Source of the DNA: Apostichopus japonicus
Taxonomy: Eukaryota > Echinodermata > Holothuroidea > Aspidochirotida > Stichopodidae
Direction: 5' to 3'
Length of the DNA: 64,000 bases
NCBI RefSeq assembly: GCF_037975245.1
Contig: NC_092571.1
Span: forward strand, 26,116,564-26,180,563
Below, piece by piece: positions 12,801 to 23,354 of the stretch (within the stretch, counting starts at the first letter, position 1; each line of letters opens with the position of its first letter). Position numbers and translations under genes: made by a program. Under the pieces are notes generated by a model. It saw only the letters and a program-made list of their open reading frames with translations, did no database searches and was not told where the DNA came from.

Positions 12801-15800
12801 ACTCTTACTTTAGTCTACCCCTCCTCCGACCTATCCCCGTCCTTCGACCTTTTCCCCTCTCCTAGCACCCTCATCACAGTTATAATGTTACGTAGTTTAT
12901 TGAATGATGTTCAGTTAGTCAGGGGCATGGAGAACCAGGTCAGTCGTAATTATGTCAATAGGGCCTGATTGAAGTGATTAAACATTTCTCTCACACCCAT
13001 ATTTCCATGCCCCCCCCCCCTGTTTTAAACTTGGGCCTCTGTAAAGGCCAATTCCCCAGCCCCTCTCTGCTGAGGCCTCGAGTCAGTCAAACAAACTATC
13101 ATCTAATCATTCATCTTTCCTTATTTCGAATTCTGCCAGGTTGAACGTTGTTTCAGTCATTGGATGGATATGTCGCATGATATTCAACAAAAACAGCAGA
13201 TTTCGGATGACTTTGCAGGTCAGAGGTCACAAAGAACTTTAACTGTCTGTTTTCAAATGTGGTTACAACAGACACTGACAAAGAAAGCTGACAATTTCTA
13301 CAAAGCCAAAGTAGAGAAGCAGGTATGTAGAGATCAAGAGTGAATTTGAAATCTCAAAAACTCATTCTGTTTGAAATGTATATTGGAAATCAAGGCGATT
13401 TGACAATTTTGTATGTTTGGCTGTTTTGACATTCAAGTCATCAAGATAAGTTAGCGGTCATTTAGTATCAAAGGTGGTTAAGGTTTACAAGAATGGTTTA
13501 ACTCACCACTTAATATTTTGGAAAAAGTTGGCTTAGTGTCTATGTGCATTTGTAAAGAGCCTACTCAATGAACCCTTCACATTTTCGAGGCAGGCATTAG
13601 TTACTTGAATGCAGTGTTCAGCAGTGGATTGAAATGTTGCACAGAATTCTCATGAGGCTGGCTGTATTCACATATAATGTGATGACCATTGAGTCAAGAA
13701 AGACGAGCAGTTTGTAGTTATAACGAGTAATGTGCTCCAGCTTAGCAAGGTATTAACCTGTTTATTATAATAACAGTATAATGCTTTCTGTGCCATAGAT
13801 TTACTCTATAGTTTATTGTTGTTTGTTACTTCTTCTTCTTCTTCATTTTTGTATGCATATTTCTGTTTATGGTACAAATTCAACAATTTAAAAATAACAT
13901 ATTATCTTCTCAGATAACTTTCCTTTAATTGGCAAGGTTTGTACCACCACAAGGAAGCAAATACATTTAATAGAGACTACAACATAAAATCACTTATGTC
14001 CAAGATATGTAATAAAGTTCATCTGTCTGAAACAATCCACGATAAAAAGGAAAGATGGCTGTATAAGACCGCTGTATAGCACCGCGGTATAACACCGCTG
14101 TATAACACTGCTGTATAACACAGCTGTACAACAGAGCTGTATAACAGAGCGGTGTACAACACTGCTATATAACACTGCTGTATAACACAGCTGTATAACA
14201 CTGATGTATATCACCGATGTATAACACAGCTGTTTAACACTGCTGTATAACACAGCTGTATCACACCGCTGTATCACACCGCTGTATAACGTAGCTGTAT
14301 AACACAGCTATATTACACAGCGGTGTATAACACAGCTGTATTACACAGCTGTATAACACTGATGTATATCACCGATGTATAACACAGCTGTATAACACAG
14401 CTGTTTAACACTGCTGTGTATAACACAGCTGTATCACACCGCTGTATTACACCGCTGTATAACGTAGCTGTATAACACAGCTGTATAACACAGCTATACT
14501 ACACAGCGGTGTATAACACCGCTGTATAACACAGCTGTATCACACCGCTGTATAACACAGCTGTATCACACCGCTGTATAACGTAGCTGTACACAGCTGT
14601 ATAACACAGCTGTATAACACAGCTGTATAACACAGCGGTGTATACCACGGCTGTATAACACAGCTGTATCACAACTGTATAACACAGCTGTATAACACTA
14701 CTGTATAACACTGCTGTATAACACTGCTGTATAACACTGCTGTATAACACAGCTGTATAACACAGCTATATAACACAGCTATATAACACAGCTATATAAC
14801 ACCGGTGTATAACACAGCTGTGTATAACACTGCTGTATAACACAGCGGTGTGTAACACAGCCGCATAACACAGCTGTATAACACTGCGGTGTATAACACA
14901 GCTGTATAACACTGCTGTATAACACAGCTGTATAACACCGCTGTATAACACCAATCTATAGAATTGCTGCACTGTCAAGGGTCTCCTCCAGATTGTTTGT
15001 ACAGGAAGTTGCATATGTATATCTTCCTACATTCCATTGTTCTTACCCTCAGATGTGGAGTACATGGAAAGTTGCCCTCATGAATATTCAGATAATGAGA
15101 CAAGTCCAAGAAAGTACAGAAAGGAGACGTCTGCAGACATCTTTCAATGCCTTACAGATTTGGTGTTCTGGTAAGTTGCTTTAGCAATCTACAGTTAAAA
15201 GAATAATATGGGTGAAGACTCTTCCTTAAAATCATATTGTCAATGACCAAAGTTACTACATATAATAAACCTGCTTACAGAAGCCAACGTCAATCAGTTT
15301 GGAAAGAAATAAGTCAGGGGTCATTTGATTGTTACAAAATATATAAATTTAACATCACCTTTTAGTGCAGTCTGTGCAATTCACTACTAGAACTGCCCAG
15401 TTTTATCATGTAGACAACCATAGAGAGGTAATACATGCACACACGTGACCTAACCGAATACTTGTAGTCATTAACAGACTTCAGTCAATGTGAGTGCTGG
15501 TCAAGTGTTCAGTGTGTGGGGCGGGGTGGGTCTTCACAACTATTGAAAATTTGGCTACAAAGTTTTGACTTATTCCCATATAAAAAATTCCATTCCTGAT
15601 AATGCAACATCCAAGTTGAAAGCATTTTGTTCAATGTTGAGGGGTGAATTAATACTCCAGTTCTATCATTTATAATAATATCAACGTTTTTCACCCTCCC
15701 CTTTGTTATTTTCTTAGTACTGTTAGAAACATACTAATTAAGCAAGTCTTATCTGTTCATATTCATCGTCAATTTGTAACCACCTTAAAGTATTTTCTGT

Positions 15801-18800
15801 GAATAATGTAATGAGGGTTGTGAACATAACGATAACCAAACAAGGGCCTAGATAACCTTCTTGAATGAGTGAATGTTAATAGTGTATTAAAGTAACATGT
15901 CAAAGGTCATGGGGTCAAAAAAATTCAGATATTTCAAACTTGAAGAGTCAGATTGATGACATCATAGTGGTCACAAACCAATCACTTTTTTTTTTTTTGC
16001 TCAGAAAACAAAAAGCAGAGACTTTTGATTCAGAGTATTAGAGTGAAGCAAGAGAGAAATCGTGTAAGATTTGCTTTCAGTAAATGGAGGGAACAAATGG
16101 ATCAGCGGAGAAATGCTGGCAGCTCCTACCACAAACATCAACTCAGAAGGTAACAAGTGATCTGAGACTTCTTTTAGCCTCTTTTCTGTGTAGTCTTAAA
16201 GGCATTGAAGACTCGCCTCAAACCGCCTGAAAAAGTTAACTTTCTGTTGCTTGCAAGTGAAGTTTTTCTTCATGTCGCTACAAAATGCAGACAGTAATGA
16301 AACGAGATACCTTGTTATCTTTGATGTCCATCGCAGCTATGTACACTGTGTTGTGGGTATTGACCGTAGCTGTATGTATTGACTGTAAACTAGTGTCTAA
16401 TTATCGACAGTAGCAAGCTGTGTGTGTATTTTCTGGAATTGATGGTGGCGTCTAACACTTCTGTTACACCTCATTTGAAACTAGGTCAGATTACAGTCTT
16501 CACACCCTTTTATCAACTTTACCCTGTAAAATATGACTTTGTCCAATAGTCTCGCATATTCTCATATTTTAGCTCCTGTCATTAATTGCTTTGTCATTCA
16601 ATGCGATGTTTTACCGTGTAAATGTCTTTTCACATGCCTCTCTCCCTTTTAGACACGATCGTTGACAAGGCCTCCATGTATGTTTAAATTTAGCATATCT
16701 ATTATCTAGGGTCGATTGGTAGGCATGTACAAATTGGCTGGTGTATGTCTGATTGTCTTTGGCTGGAAACTTCTACTTTATTTTTATTCTTTTAGACACT
16801 TCCAGGCCTGGTTGCACACGATGCAAAAGGAGAAGCATTTGCAAGAGTTATATGAAAATGCTCTGGCAACCTTCACGTATCGTAGGATCCAGCTGGTCTT
16901 GTACGGAAAGCATGACATGATAAAATATGACAGGGAAGTCCTACGTCGCAATGCTAGCGGACATCCATCTGATAAAATCATCAGCATTTGCTTTGAGAGG
17001 TGGAAGAGCAGGACTACTCAAAGAGGAAAGGAGAGGTTGCGGCTGTTTTCTCTTGCACAGAGTGCAGCTGCTCATTGGAGATGGTGGGTAGAGAAGAGAC
17101 AACAGTATAGGCGGATAGAGAGAGAGAAGGAGCAAAAGGCTGAGGCATTTTCCAGACGATGTTTGAGGTAAAGGAAAGACAACGTGAATACCAATGTCAC
17201 AGCTGACGGAAAAAAATTCAAATTCGTCATTTAAATTGAATCTCTGAAAGAACATTTTGACTTGAATGAATTTCTTTTCATTTTTTCAATTGTATCTGTC
17301 TTGGATTGTCATTCTGTAAATTGTTTCTTTATGTTTTTTCTCTTTTTTTTTCACATTGTTTATCAGATTGTTTGTTTATGATGCATTTTTTGTGGCTGAT
17401 ATATCGAAAAATAAAAAATAAATTATCTTATGTTACAATAGTTGAATTGAATTATTTTTTTTTACTTATTTATCTGTTTTCTTAACTATGATCTCATTGA
17501 GGAGAAGAGAAGGGTTACAACAAACTTCAAAATTTATGAAGATTATTTATTTTTGACTAATTACAAATGTTTATTCTCTTCACTACTTCTTTTGCACTTA
17601 TTGATCTGTATAACAAAGAAAATGAAATGACTTCTACGGTTGTAACTGTGTAATCTCATTCTGGTGGTAATTCGTGGCTTCTTTTATTCCAGTTTGCATG
17701 TTATCAAGTGTTGGAAGAAAGGAGTTGAACAACAGAAACAAGAGAGACAGAGGAAAAATTGGTTGTTGCAAAAGTATGGAAGGAAATGGATGAATCTGAC
17801 ATCTCAGAGGATTGTTGCTGAGCAGATGGTATGGTTACTATGGTGATTTCTAACATTCTTTATAATATAGTTTGTACAATTGAAAAGAAATATTCTAACC
17901 ACTGTAGATATATTTATATCACATATAGTATTCAAGGGTATCCATGTAAGGAATGACAGGTTGCAGCCAGGATTGTTATAAAATTATAATAATTGCAGCT
18001 CATTCGGTGATTCCAATACAAAAACTATACATCATTCCTCTGATCATATTCATGTTACAAACATTATTACAAGCACATAGGTGGGAAGTTACTTAAGATA
18101 ATGTTATGTTATCAAGCTATCAAGAGCTAGCATAGCAAACATATAGGTGGGAAGTTATGTTTGATCCTTTTATGCTATCAAGAGCTAACATAACAAGCCC
18201 ATAGGTGGGAGTTATTTTTGATCATTTTATGCTATCAAGTTATCAAGAGCTAACATTATAATAAGCACATAGGTGGGAAGTTACTTAAGATCCTGTTATG
18301 CTATCCAGCTATCAACAGCTAACATTATAATAAGCACATAGGTGGGAAGTTATTTTCAATCCTTTCATGTTATCAAGCTATCAAGAGCTAACATTATAAC
18401 AAGCACATAGGTGAAAAACATGAGGGTCAATTTCAGAAGTGAATACATGTGTTGTAGAAATATTACATGGACTGATAGCAGTGGGTTCTTTTAACAGCCT
18501 ACATGATACTTAATTTATTTTATATAAATTTTTGTATCTTAAAGTTTCCCTCTTTTTTGTTCTATTTTCCTTCCTTTAAATTATCCTGTGAATTCAAGGA
18601 GCATTACTGGAAGATGAGGAGAGGATGGAACCAGTGGAGGCAGCATCTAATTAAATCTCTGACATCGAAGAAATTTAACAAGAATGAAGAAAGAAGACTT
18701 TGTGCCAAGGTACGGTAAAAAGACAGGACACACATGTCCAGACTCCAGGTACTGTAGTTTCTGTTAAACTTTTGCAGACATGAAACGTCCAGACACCAGA

Positions 18801-19627
18801 TACTGTAGTTTCTGTTAAACTTTTGCTATTGTTGGACTTTGACCCAAAAAAAATTAAGCTTTCGGTTGCCTGTCACTTTCATGTGGAATACTAAACAGAG
18901 ACATTCCATAATATGCTATCAGCTTTCTGTCTACCCGGTCTTAATATCTCTCTCAACACAAACGGTTTCTTGGAACGTATTTTATTTGTCCCAACTATAC
19001 AAAGTGAATGTCGATGGTTCGTACAAGTGAAATTATTGTCATATCTCCATCATTTCTCACTAATTTAAATCTGACTAATTAGTCCTTTAATTATGGTACT
19101 TTAACACCATTCCCTAAGAAGACTATGCTAACTAAAATACACATTTCAGTCCATGGGTCAGTGTTTTTTTGTTGTTGAAAAATCATAAATTCATAGCATT
19201 AGTCATGGAGCAATGCATAAATTTACAGAGGGGAACAAAGTGGCTGTAGTGTTGAAAGCATTAGGGCATAGATATATCAAAGTTTGTAGAATATTATTAT
19301 AATATAAAACTTGCGCAGTCTGTATGATCTAGGTGACTGTAATGTTAGTGAAATATCTATTTTGGCATGCTCCCTTTATCTCAATGCAAAGAAAACAAAT
19401 CTATAAAAAAAGTTATTTACTTTCTTTATGAAATAATCATTCATTTATTCTTATATTGTTTGTTTGGTTTTCACTATATGGTTATTATATTACTATTATG
19501 AACTCATATTAAGGGAATATGTGTGGTTACAACCAAAGTATTTTTTTTCTCGTCCTATATACTGTAGGTATTCAATGCTTGGAAGATGGCAGCAAAACAT
19601 GATCTCCAATACTATATAGAAGAATAA
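665..19627 (+). CDS. SFI1: SFI1-like centrin-binding repeat protein, 5'-truncated by the window (21 exons)
   Basis: SFI1 proteins are long helical rods that bind centrin along centrosomes and basal bodies. Exons that join in frame with GT-AG borders: 665-897, 1571-1721, 2238-2342, 2732-2957, 3711-3886, 4889-5891, 6560-6766, 7177-7320, 7840-8042, 8633-8723, 9449-9711, 10432-10693, 11483-11721, 12386-12476, 13140-13322, 15053-15170, 16005-16149, 16796-17167, 17693-17828, 18599-18709, 19568-19627 (TAA). They encode about 1,500 residues. About 35 Trp-centred motifs recur (for example FRQW, AFRKWK, SFEKWKEY, AFSKWREQ, HFQAWL, ICFERWK), matching the Sfi1 pattern A-x3-L-x3-F-x2-W. The charged Lys/Arg/Glu/Gln helices between them fit a continuous rod. 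Exon 6 carries an acidic, Ser-rich insert. The first exon needs two incoming bases, so the start lies upstream or outside the window. Another centrin-binding rod protein is possible, but repeat number and length favour SFI1. Confidence 0.82.
2605..2668. ncRNA. Near-perfect intronic hairpin of pre-miRNA size
   Basis: In the intron between exons 3 and 4 of the SFI1-like gene, arms 2605-2630 and 2643-2668 are 26 bases each and complementary except for one C/A mismatch, around a 12-base loop. The size matches a pre-miRNA, but a small foldback transposon remnant is equally possible. No seed match to a known miRNA was recognised. Confidence 0.35.
4269..4625 (-). repeat. tRNA-derived SINE, family A, copy 1
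   Basis: Shares blocks with 10783-11130, 36090-36410 and 55675-55990: the ACCCNGGTCATTGGTNAC block, the CACCAAAGTGTGCACAATT-type block, GGACTTCCCATAGG, the AAGTGCCTTGCC block, and the tRNA-related head at its right end. Diverged copy in the intron before exon 6 of the SFI1-like gene. Confidence 0.65.
4889..5891 (+). CDS. SFI1: Exon 6 of the SFI1-like gene: acidic Ser-rich insert
   Basis: This exon of about 1 kb is far longer than its neighbours (60-372 bases). Its first 35 or so codons hold one more Trp repeat (FRILLRQWHQH). The remaining 300 codons have no W repeat and are rich in Ser, Asp, Glu, Thr and Gly, with acidic runs near the end such as DENDDEDC, typical of a disordered linker. It starts after TCTACTAG, completing an Arg codon with the AG left from the previous exon. 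It ends at a strong GTAAGT donor at 5892, phase 0, which joins cleanly to 6560. The reading frame continues 21 bases past that donor to a stop, so intron retention would give a truncated protein. Confidence 0.8.
6845..6891. repeat. (TA)n microsatellite
   Basis: Uninterrupted TA dinucleotides in the intron after exon 7 of the SFI1-like gene. Confidence 0.95.
8717..9170. repeat. 20-21-bp minisatellite starting on the exon 10 splice donor
   Basis: About 21 units of the form CATGGTTAGTATAGAGTAATG. The first unit contains the end of exon 10 and its donor (ACATG|GTAAGTGTAGA). A later unit near 8844 repeats CATGGTAAGTCTAGA, a donor-like copy. The long minus-strand frames here are products of the repeat. 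Confidence 0.85.
10783..11130 (-). repeat. tRNA-derived SINE, family A, copy 2
   Basis: The left end is a (TAA)n-type tail at 10790-10830. The middle contains CACCTGGGTGAAGAGAGGCA and the TTTGCCCAAGGACACAACG block. On the minus strand the right end contains a B-box-like GGTTCGAGTTC. Lies in an intron of the SFI1-like gene. Confidence 0.75.
14058..14955. repeat. 13-bp tandem array of about 900 bp
   Basis: Roughly 65 units of GCTGTATAACACA with C/G and T/C variants, many forming CAGCTG at the joins, in the intron between exons 15 and 16 of the SFI1-like gene. The minus-strand ORFs (CYTAVLYSS-type repeats) are repeat translations. Confidence 0.9.
16196..16508. mobile_element. TTAA-flanked MITE family 1, copy 1
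   Basis: Begins TTAA then AGGCATTGAAGACTCGC. The body (AAGTTAACTTTCTGTTGCTT, TGTGGGTATTGACCGTAGCT, AACACTTCTGTTACACCTCA) is shared with copies at 41454 and 45830. The right terminus is eroded. Lies in the intron before exon 18 of the SFI1-like gene. Confidence 0.75.
18067..18413. repeat. Diverged 60-70-bp tandem repeat
   Basis: Five to six units, each with CATAGGTGGGAAGTTA, then ATGCTATCAAG and CAAGAGCTAACATTATAA, in an SFI1-like intron. Confidence 0.8.
18735..18828. repeat. Two-copy direct repeat of about 50 bp
   Basis: Both copies contain GTCCAGACNCCAG, then TACTGTAGTTTCTGTTAAAC and TTTTGC. Lies just downstream of the exon 20 donor. Confidence 0.75.
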
Positions 19628-20066
19628 AAGTAGTGTACCTCCTGTACAGCAACCTCTCTGATAACTCAAGGGAGAGCTACCGGAAATTCTGGACTATTTG
19701 ACATCCCATGACCCTAATTTCCTCACAATTATTTAAGAGAAGAGCAGTCTTATACCTCAACAGAGAGCTATGGACATTCTGGACCATTTGGGCAGTTACC
19801 TTACTTTCTCCTAATATGTCCAGATAATAATATTTTCCTAAACGTATAGGATACCATGGTAGTTATTTTTACATCAATTGATGGGAAGTTCTGTGTGTGA
19901 CAAGCAGACTAAAGGGTTCTCTTTGGAGGTAGAGACATAGAAATGCACTACAATTGTTAAGGTCATTCAAAGGACTGGACTGTAGGGAAGAAAGAAATGT
20001 GTTACTATGCAAAGATTGTAAACAGAGGAACGGTTGGATTTTTACCTCCAGATATGCCAGGATCCA

Positions 20067-20072
20067 AATAAA
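20067..20072 (+). promoter_or_regulatory. Possible polyadenylation signal of the SFI1-like gene
   Basis: AATAAA lies 440 bases after the stop codon at 19625-19627. It is the first good hexamer I noticed in the presumed 3' UTR. Position alone supports it. Confidence 0.35.
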
Positions 20073-21334
20073 CTAGGTGGACATGATCAGGTTAAATCAT
20101 ATACAGACTATGAAAACACATTGTAAGCACCCTGATGAAATTTACATTCAATTTCTACAGTTTCTATGGTATTCAAGATAGCAATATTTGAACTTGCCAC
20201 GATTTGAGGCATAAGTGAACTTGAAGCAAAGCAGGGCCTCATATCATTTCATAGAAGCACACTACAGAAAACAGTGATACACCGTAATACATTAAGGCAT
20301 CTTATGTGTTTTTTTTCCAGTGCCAGTACAATTAATGAACAGATTACTGTACCTATATAATTTACCACAATGTGAATAATTGTTACACATGAAACATTAA
20401 AATTTCATCGTATTGGAGATACAACATCCATCATAGAGGTAATACATACAGGGTAAATTCTATAAACAAAGGTTGTTTCTGAATATGTATTTTATAAATA
20501 TAATATCTATTTTCCCTTGAGACGATTGAAAGTTTAGTGTATAGGATTGTGTCTGCCAGGTATATCAGTAATAAAAATAATTTTAAGATCACCTGTCATT
20601 CACAATTTCGTTACTTTTCATTCATACTGGATTTGGCTGCATGTCCATGCACAACCTGTAAGCTTTTGTAATGCATACAGTATACCTCATATTTTTATCA
20701 ATATTTTTGGAATATTATTTTTTAAGGTTTTGTATTGTGTGTGTGTTCCAAATGTATTCTAGAATGCTGCAATGCCTCAAAGGCTTCCATGTTTAAGGAA
20801 GAATGACTTTTTAATTTGCTTTTTATCTCATAAAAGTTATATAAACATTTTTCTAAAGTGTACAGCAGTAAAATTTTACCTTGCCACATGTATACAGGTA
20901 CCAAGCAGTAATTCATTCCTATTTATGCTTAGATTTGTTCATATATACCACAGACATTGAGATATTCATAAAAAATATTGAAATGTTTACATAAATACTT
21001 TTGATATGACTGTTCTTTTATTCGTTGTTATGAAATCGTTGAAATTTATTCGTTATGATGAAATGTGATGAAATCATAAGAAATTCTATTACTCTTGACT
21101 AAGAAGAAGAAGAAGAATAGATAGTTTAATGAAGCCCCCTCCCCCCCCCCCCAAAGAAAAAAGAAGGCTAACTCTCATGACTGCACTGTTAGTAGACATG
21201 GAGGTTAAGACTTTTCAAGCAGCTGCAGGTCAAAACATTTAATCTAAGCTTTAAATTCTTATAGCACACATCACTCCCTCAATACACAATGGCCATCTTG
21301 CATTCAGATATTTAAAGGAGAACTCTATCTTAAC

Positions 21335-21575
21335 AGTAATATAATAATAATAAGAATTGTAATCAGCAGCTATTTTTACGACGCCTACAGGGACCACAAA
21401 TGGGGGAGAAACTTACAGGTCGGGTGGCTTTCAATTCAACCTTTTAACTCAAATTTCAATTTCAATTGAAAACCCAACTTACTATGACCTGGCCGGGAAT
21501 CGAACCCCGAACCTCCCTATAGCTAAGCCTCATTGCTTCAAATGGCACTGCCTTTGTCGACTTGCCCATAGCATC
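21335..21575 (-). repeat. tRNA-derived SINE, family B, copy 1
   Basis: The left end has (TAA)n at 21342-21353. The right end, on the minus strand, contains GGTTCGGGGTTCGATTCCC, a B box. Shares blocks (CTACAAATG-type, GGTGGCTTNCAATTCAAC, the CTCATTGCTTCA block) with 38795-39170 and more weakly with 26695-26965. Confidence 0.65.
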
Positions 21576-21688
21576 GGTATATTTTTTAAATTTTAGCTCT
21601 AAAATTTGAAATTTCATCTCGAAATTTCTCGCTTGCCCCCAAAATTTATTATCCCAAATTTCGACAAATTACACCAATGTCCTGACGA

Positions 21689-22272
21689 TTAAAGGATTGG
21701 TTCAGGTGTCTGACATGTCTATCTTGTATGAAAGAGCTTAAAAAGACAAACAGAATAGTGAAGAAACTACCATGATAGCATTCTCTGTTAAGGAGATATC
21801 ACACTTTGAAGATTTCACAATTTCTTTGCAAATGACTGGTACGTAGAAAGATTAACTGTGAGGGTGTGATGTCACATCCTCACTTCCTTAACATGTGTGA
21901 ATATATTTCATTAAAAAATAATTACTTTTTTTTCACAAATCTAAAAAAGTATAATCAAACATTCTTCAGATGTTAAATCTCAAATACTTCCCTTGACACA
22001 TATGAGATCTCCTGACATATCTTTTGGTTGTAGGTCATAAAATCTTACAAAATATTTTAATAAAATAACAAAGACTTTTCAGGAATGTGAGGAGATGACG
22101 TCACAGCTAGTCTCAGCTGATTTCAGCAGTTTCTACACAATCAGATAGAACTTTAAACTTGAATATCTCCTAAACGGAAAAAGATATTGAATAATTTCTT
22201 CACTGTTGGGTTTCTTTTATTGTCTTCTTTCATATAAGATAAACATTTGTGACACCTGAACTATTCCTTTAA
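21689..22272. mobile_element. TTAA-flanked MITE family 2, copy 1
   Basis: TTAA at 21689-21692 and 22269-22272 flank AGGATTGGTTCAGGTG and the inverted end CACCTGAACTATTCCT. The 576-bp interior contains GTGATGTCACATCCTCACTT and is the inverse of the copy at 57223-57805. No coding potential. Confidence 0.85.
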
Positions 22273-22348
22273 TCTCAAACTTTTCACCCCCAAATTTCAT
22301 TATTGTATTTAGCAATATCGAACTTTTATCACAAAAATTCAGTGCAAC

Positions 22349-22717
22349 CAAGGGCGTAGGAACCGGGGGGCTGGGGGGCGCCAGCCCCCCCAGTGAAAAA
22401 TGTGGAGGGCGGAAGTATCATTCCGCCCCCCCCCCCGGTTCGCAAGTCAGAAAACCCCTTTTTCATTTCCAAATGAGAAAAAAAGATCTCATTTGGAGCA
22501 CCAAATTGCATTTAAGGCCAGGTGAAAATACAAAATTAAGTTTACAAAATGGAGTGGGTGTTGAAGTGTGCTATATTGCACCAAATTGCATCTGAGGCCA
22601 CCTGGAAATGCAATAAAATCCAAAGGGGAGGGGGACACCCCCTCCCCTTAGACCCCTCCCCCAGGCTGGCCATCAGTCTTCAGCCCTCACACTCAAAAGT
22701 ACCTTCCTACGCCACTG
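22349..22717. mobile_element. hAT-like MITE with 8-bp target duplication
   Basis: The 369-bp element has ends CAAGGGCGTAGGAACC and, in reverse complement, CAGTGGCGTAGGAAGG. It is flanked by a perfect 8-bp direct repeat AGTGCAAC at 22341-22348 and 22718-22725. Eight-bp duplications and CA(A/G)NGGCGT-type ends are typical of hAT. No transposase is encoded. It interrupts the degenerate repeat tract upstream of AGXT. Confidence 0.85.
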
Positions 22718-23354
22718 AGTGCAACGATTATTCACAAACTTACGACGTCTCATGTCGATGCTTCATATACAAAAGTATCAATTTCATGTTAAAAATGTGA
22801 AGGTTTACCATGAAATGGTGATGTTTTTTCTTGAAATTGCGACATAAATCTAAATTTGTACACTTTCATTTGGAAATATTGACGTCTATCCCAAAACTGC
22901 GACGTGACATCATAACCAGAATTGTTTTACTTTTTTGTCGCGAACTTTCCACGTTTCGTTACAACATATTATTACAACGTTTGATTTCGATTTTCAATTA
23001 ACCTTCATCTCGGTATTTTGAAGTTTAATCTAAACTTCCGACATTCCTTGTCTAATTGTTGACGTTTTGTCACAAAATCGCGACATTTTAGTTATACTGT
23101 AATAATATATACTGCCTCAGGTAATATAAAAACACAAACCTCCCCCCGGATATCAACACATTCCCTCCCAAGTTCTTCTGAACAATTTCGTATTCCTTCT
23201 TTCACAACCCTGGATGAACAATTTCGTATTCTTTGACAACCCTGGATTGGAATTACCGGATCCGCCCCTTCCGGTGGGAAGAGTGGTATGATTTTACTGT
23301 CAAACTGAAGATAACAAAAAGGAAGAGCGCACTCAACCCTGTCCCAGTACCAGC

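Larger units (their letters stand above)
19628..21589. other. 3' UTR and spacer after the SFI1-like gene
   Basis: Presumed 3' UTR, then AT-rich spacer with a poly(C) run at about 21135-21152 and a family B SINE at 21335. No convincing exon was seen on either strand. Confidence 0.6.
21590..23095. repeat. Degenerate about 20-bp repeat tract, interrupted by two MITEs
   Basis: Outside the insertions at 21689-22272 and 22349-22717, the sequence repeats a loose motif of AAATTT, then CGAC or GACGT, then TTTCATC/TATCAC, at roughly 18-25-base spacing (for example CGAAATTTC, AAATTTCGACAAATT, TGCGACGTGACATCATAACC, AATCGCGACATTTTAG). Such a CpG-rich string is unusual for this window. Decay prevents a firm unit length. 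Confidence 0.45.

Noticed and set aside
13990-15014. Four minus-strand ORFs of VIQLCYTAVLYSS type
   Set aside because: Open only because the 13-bp array lacks stops in those frames; intronic repeat.
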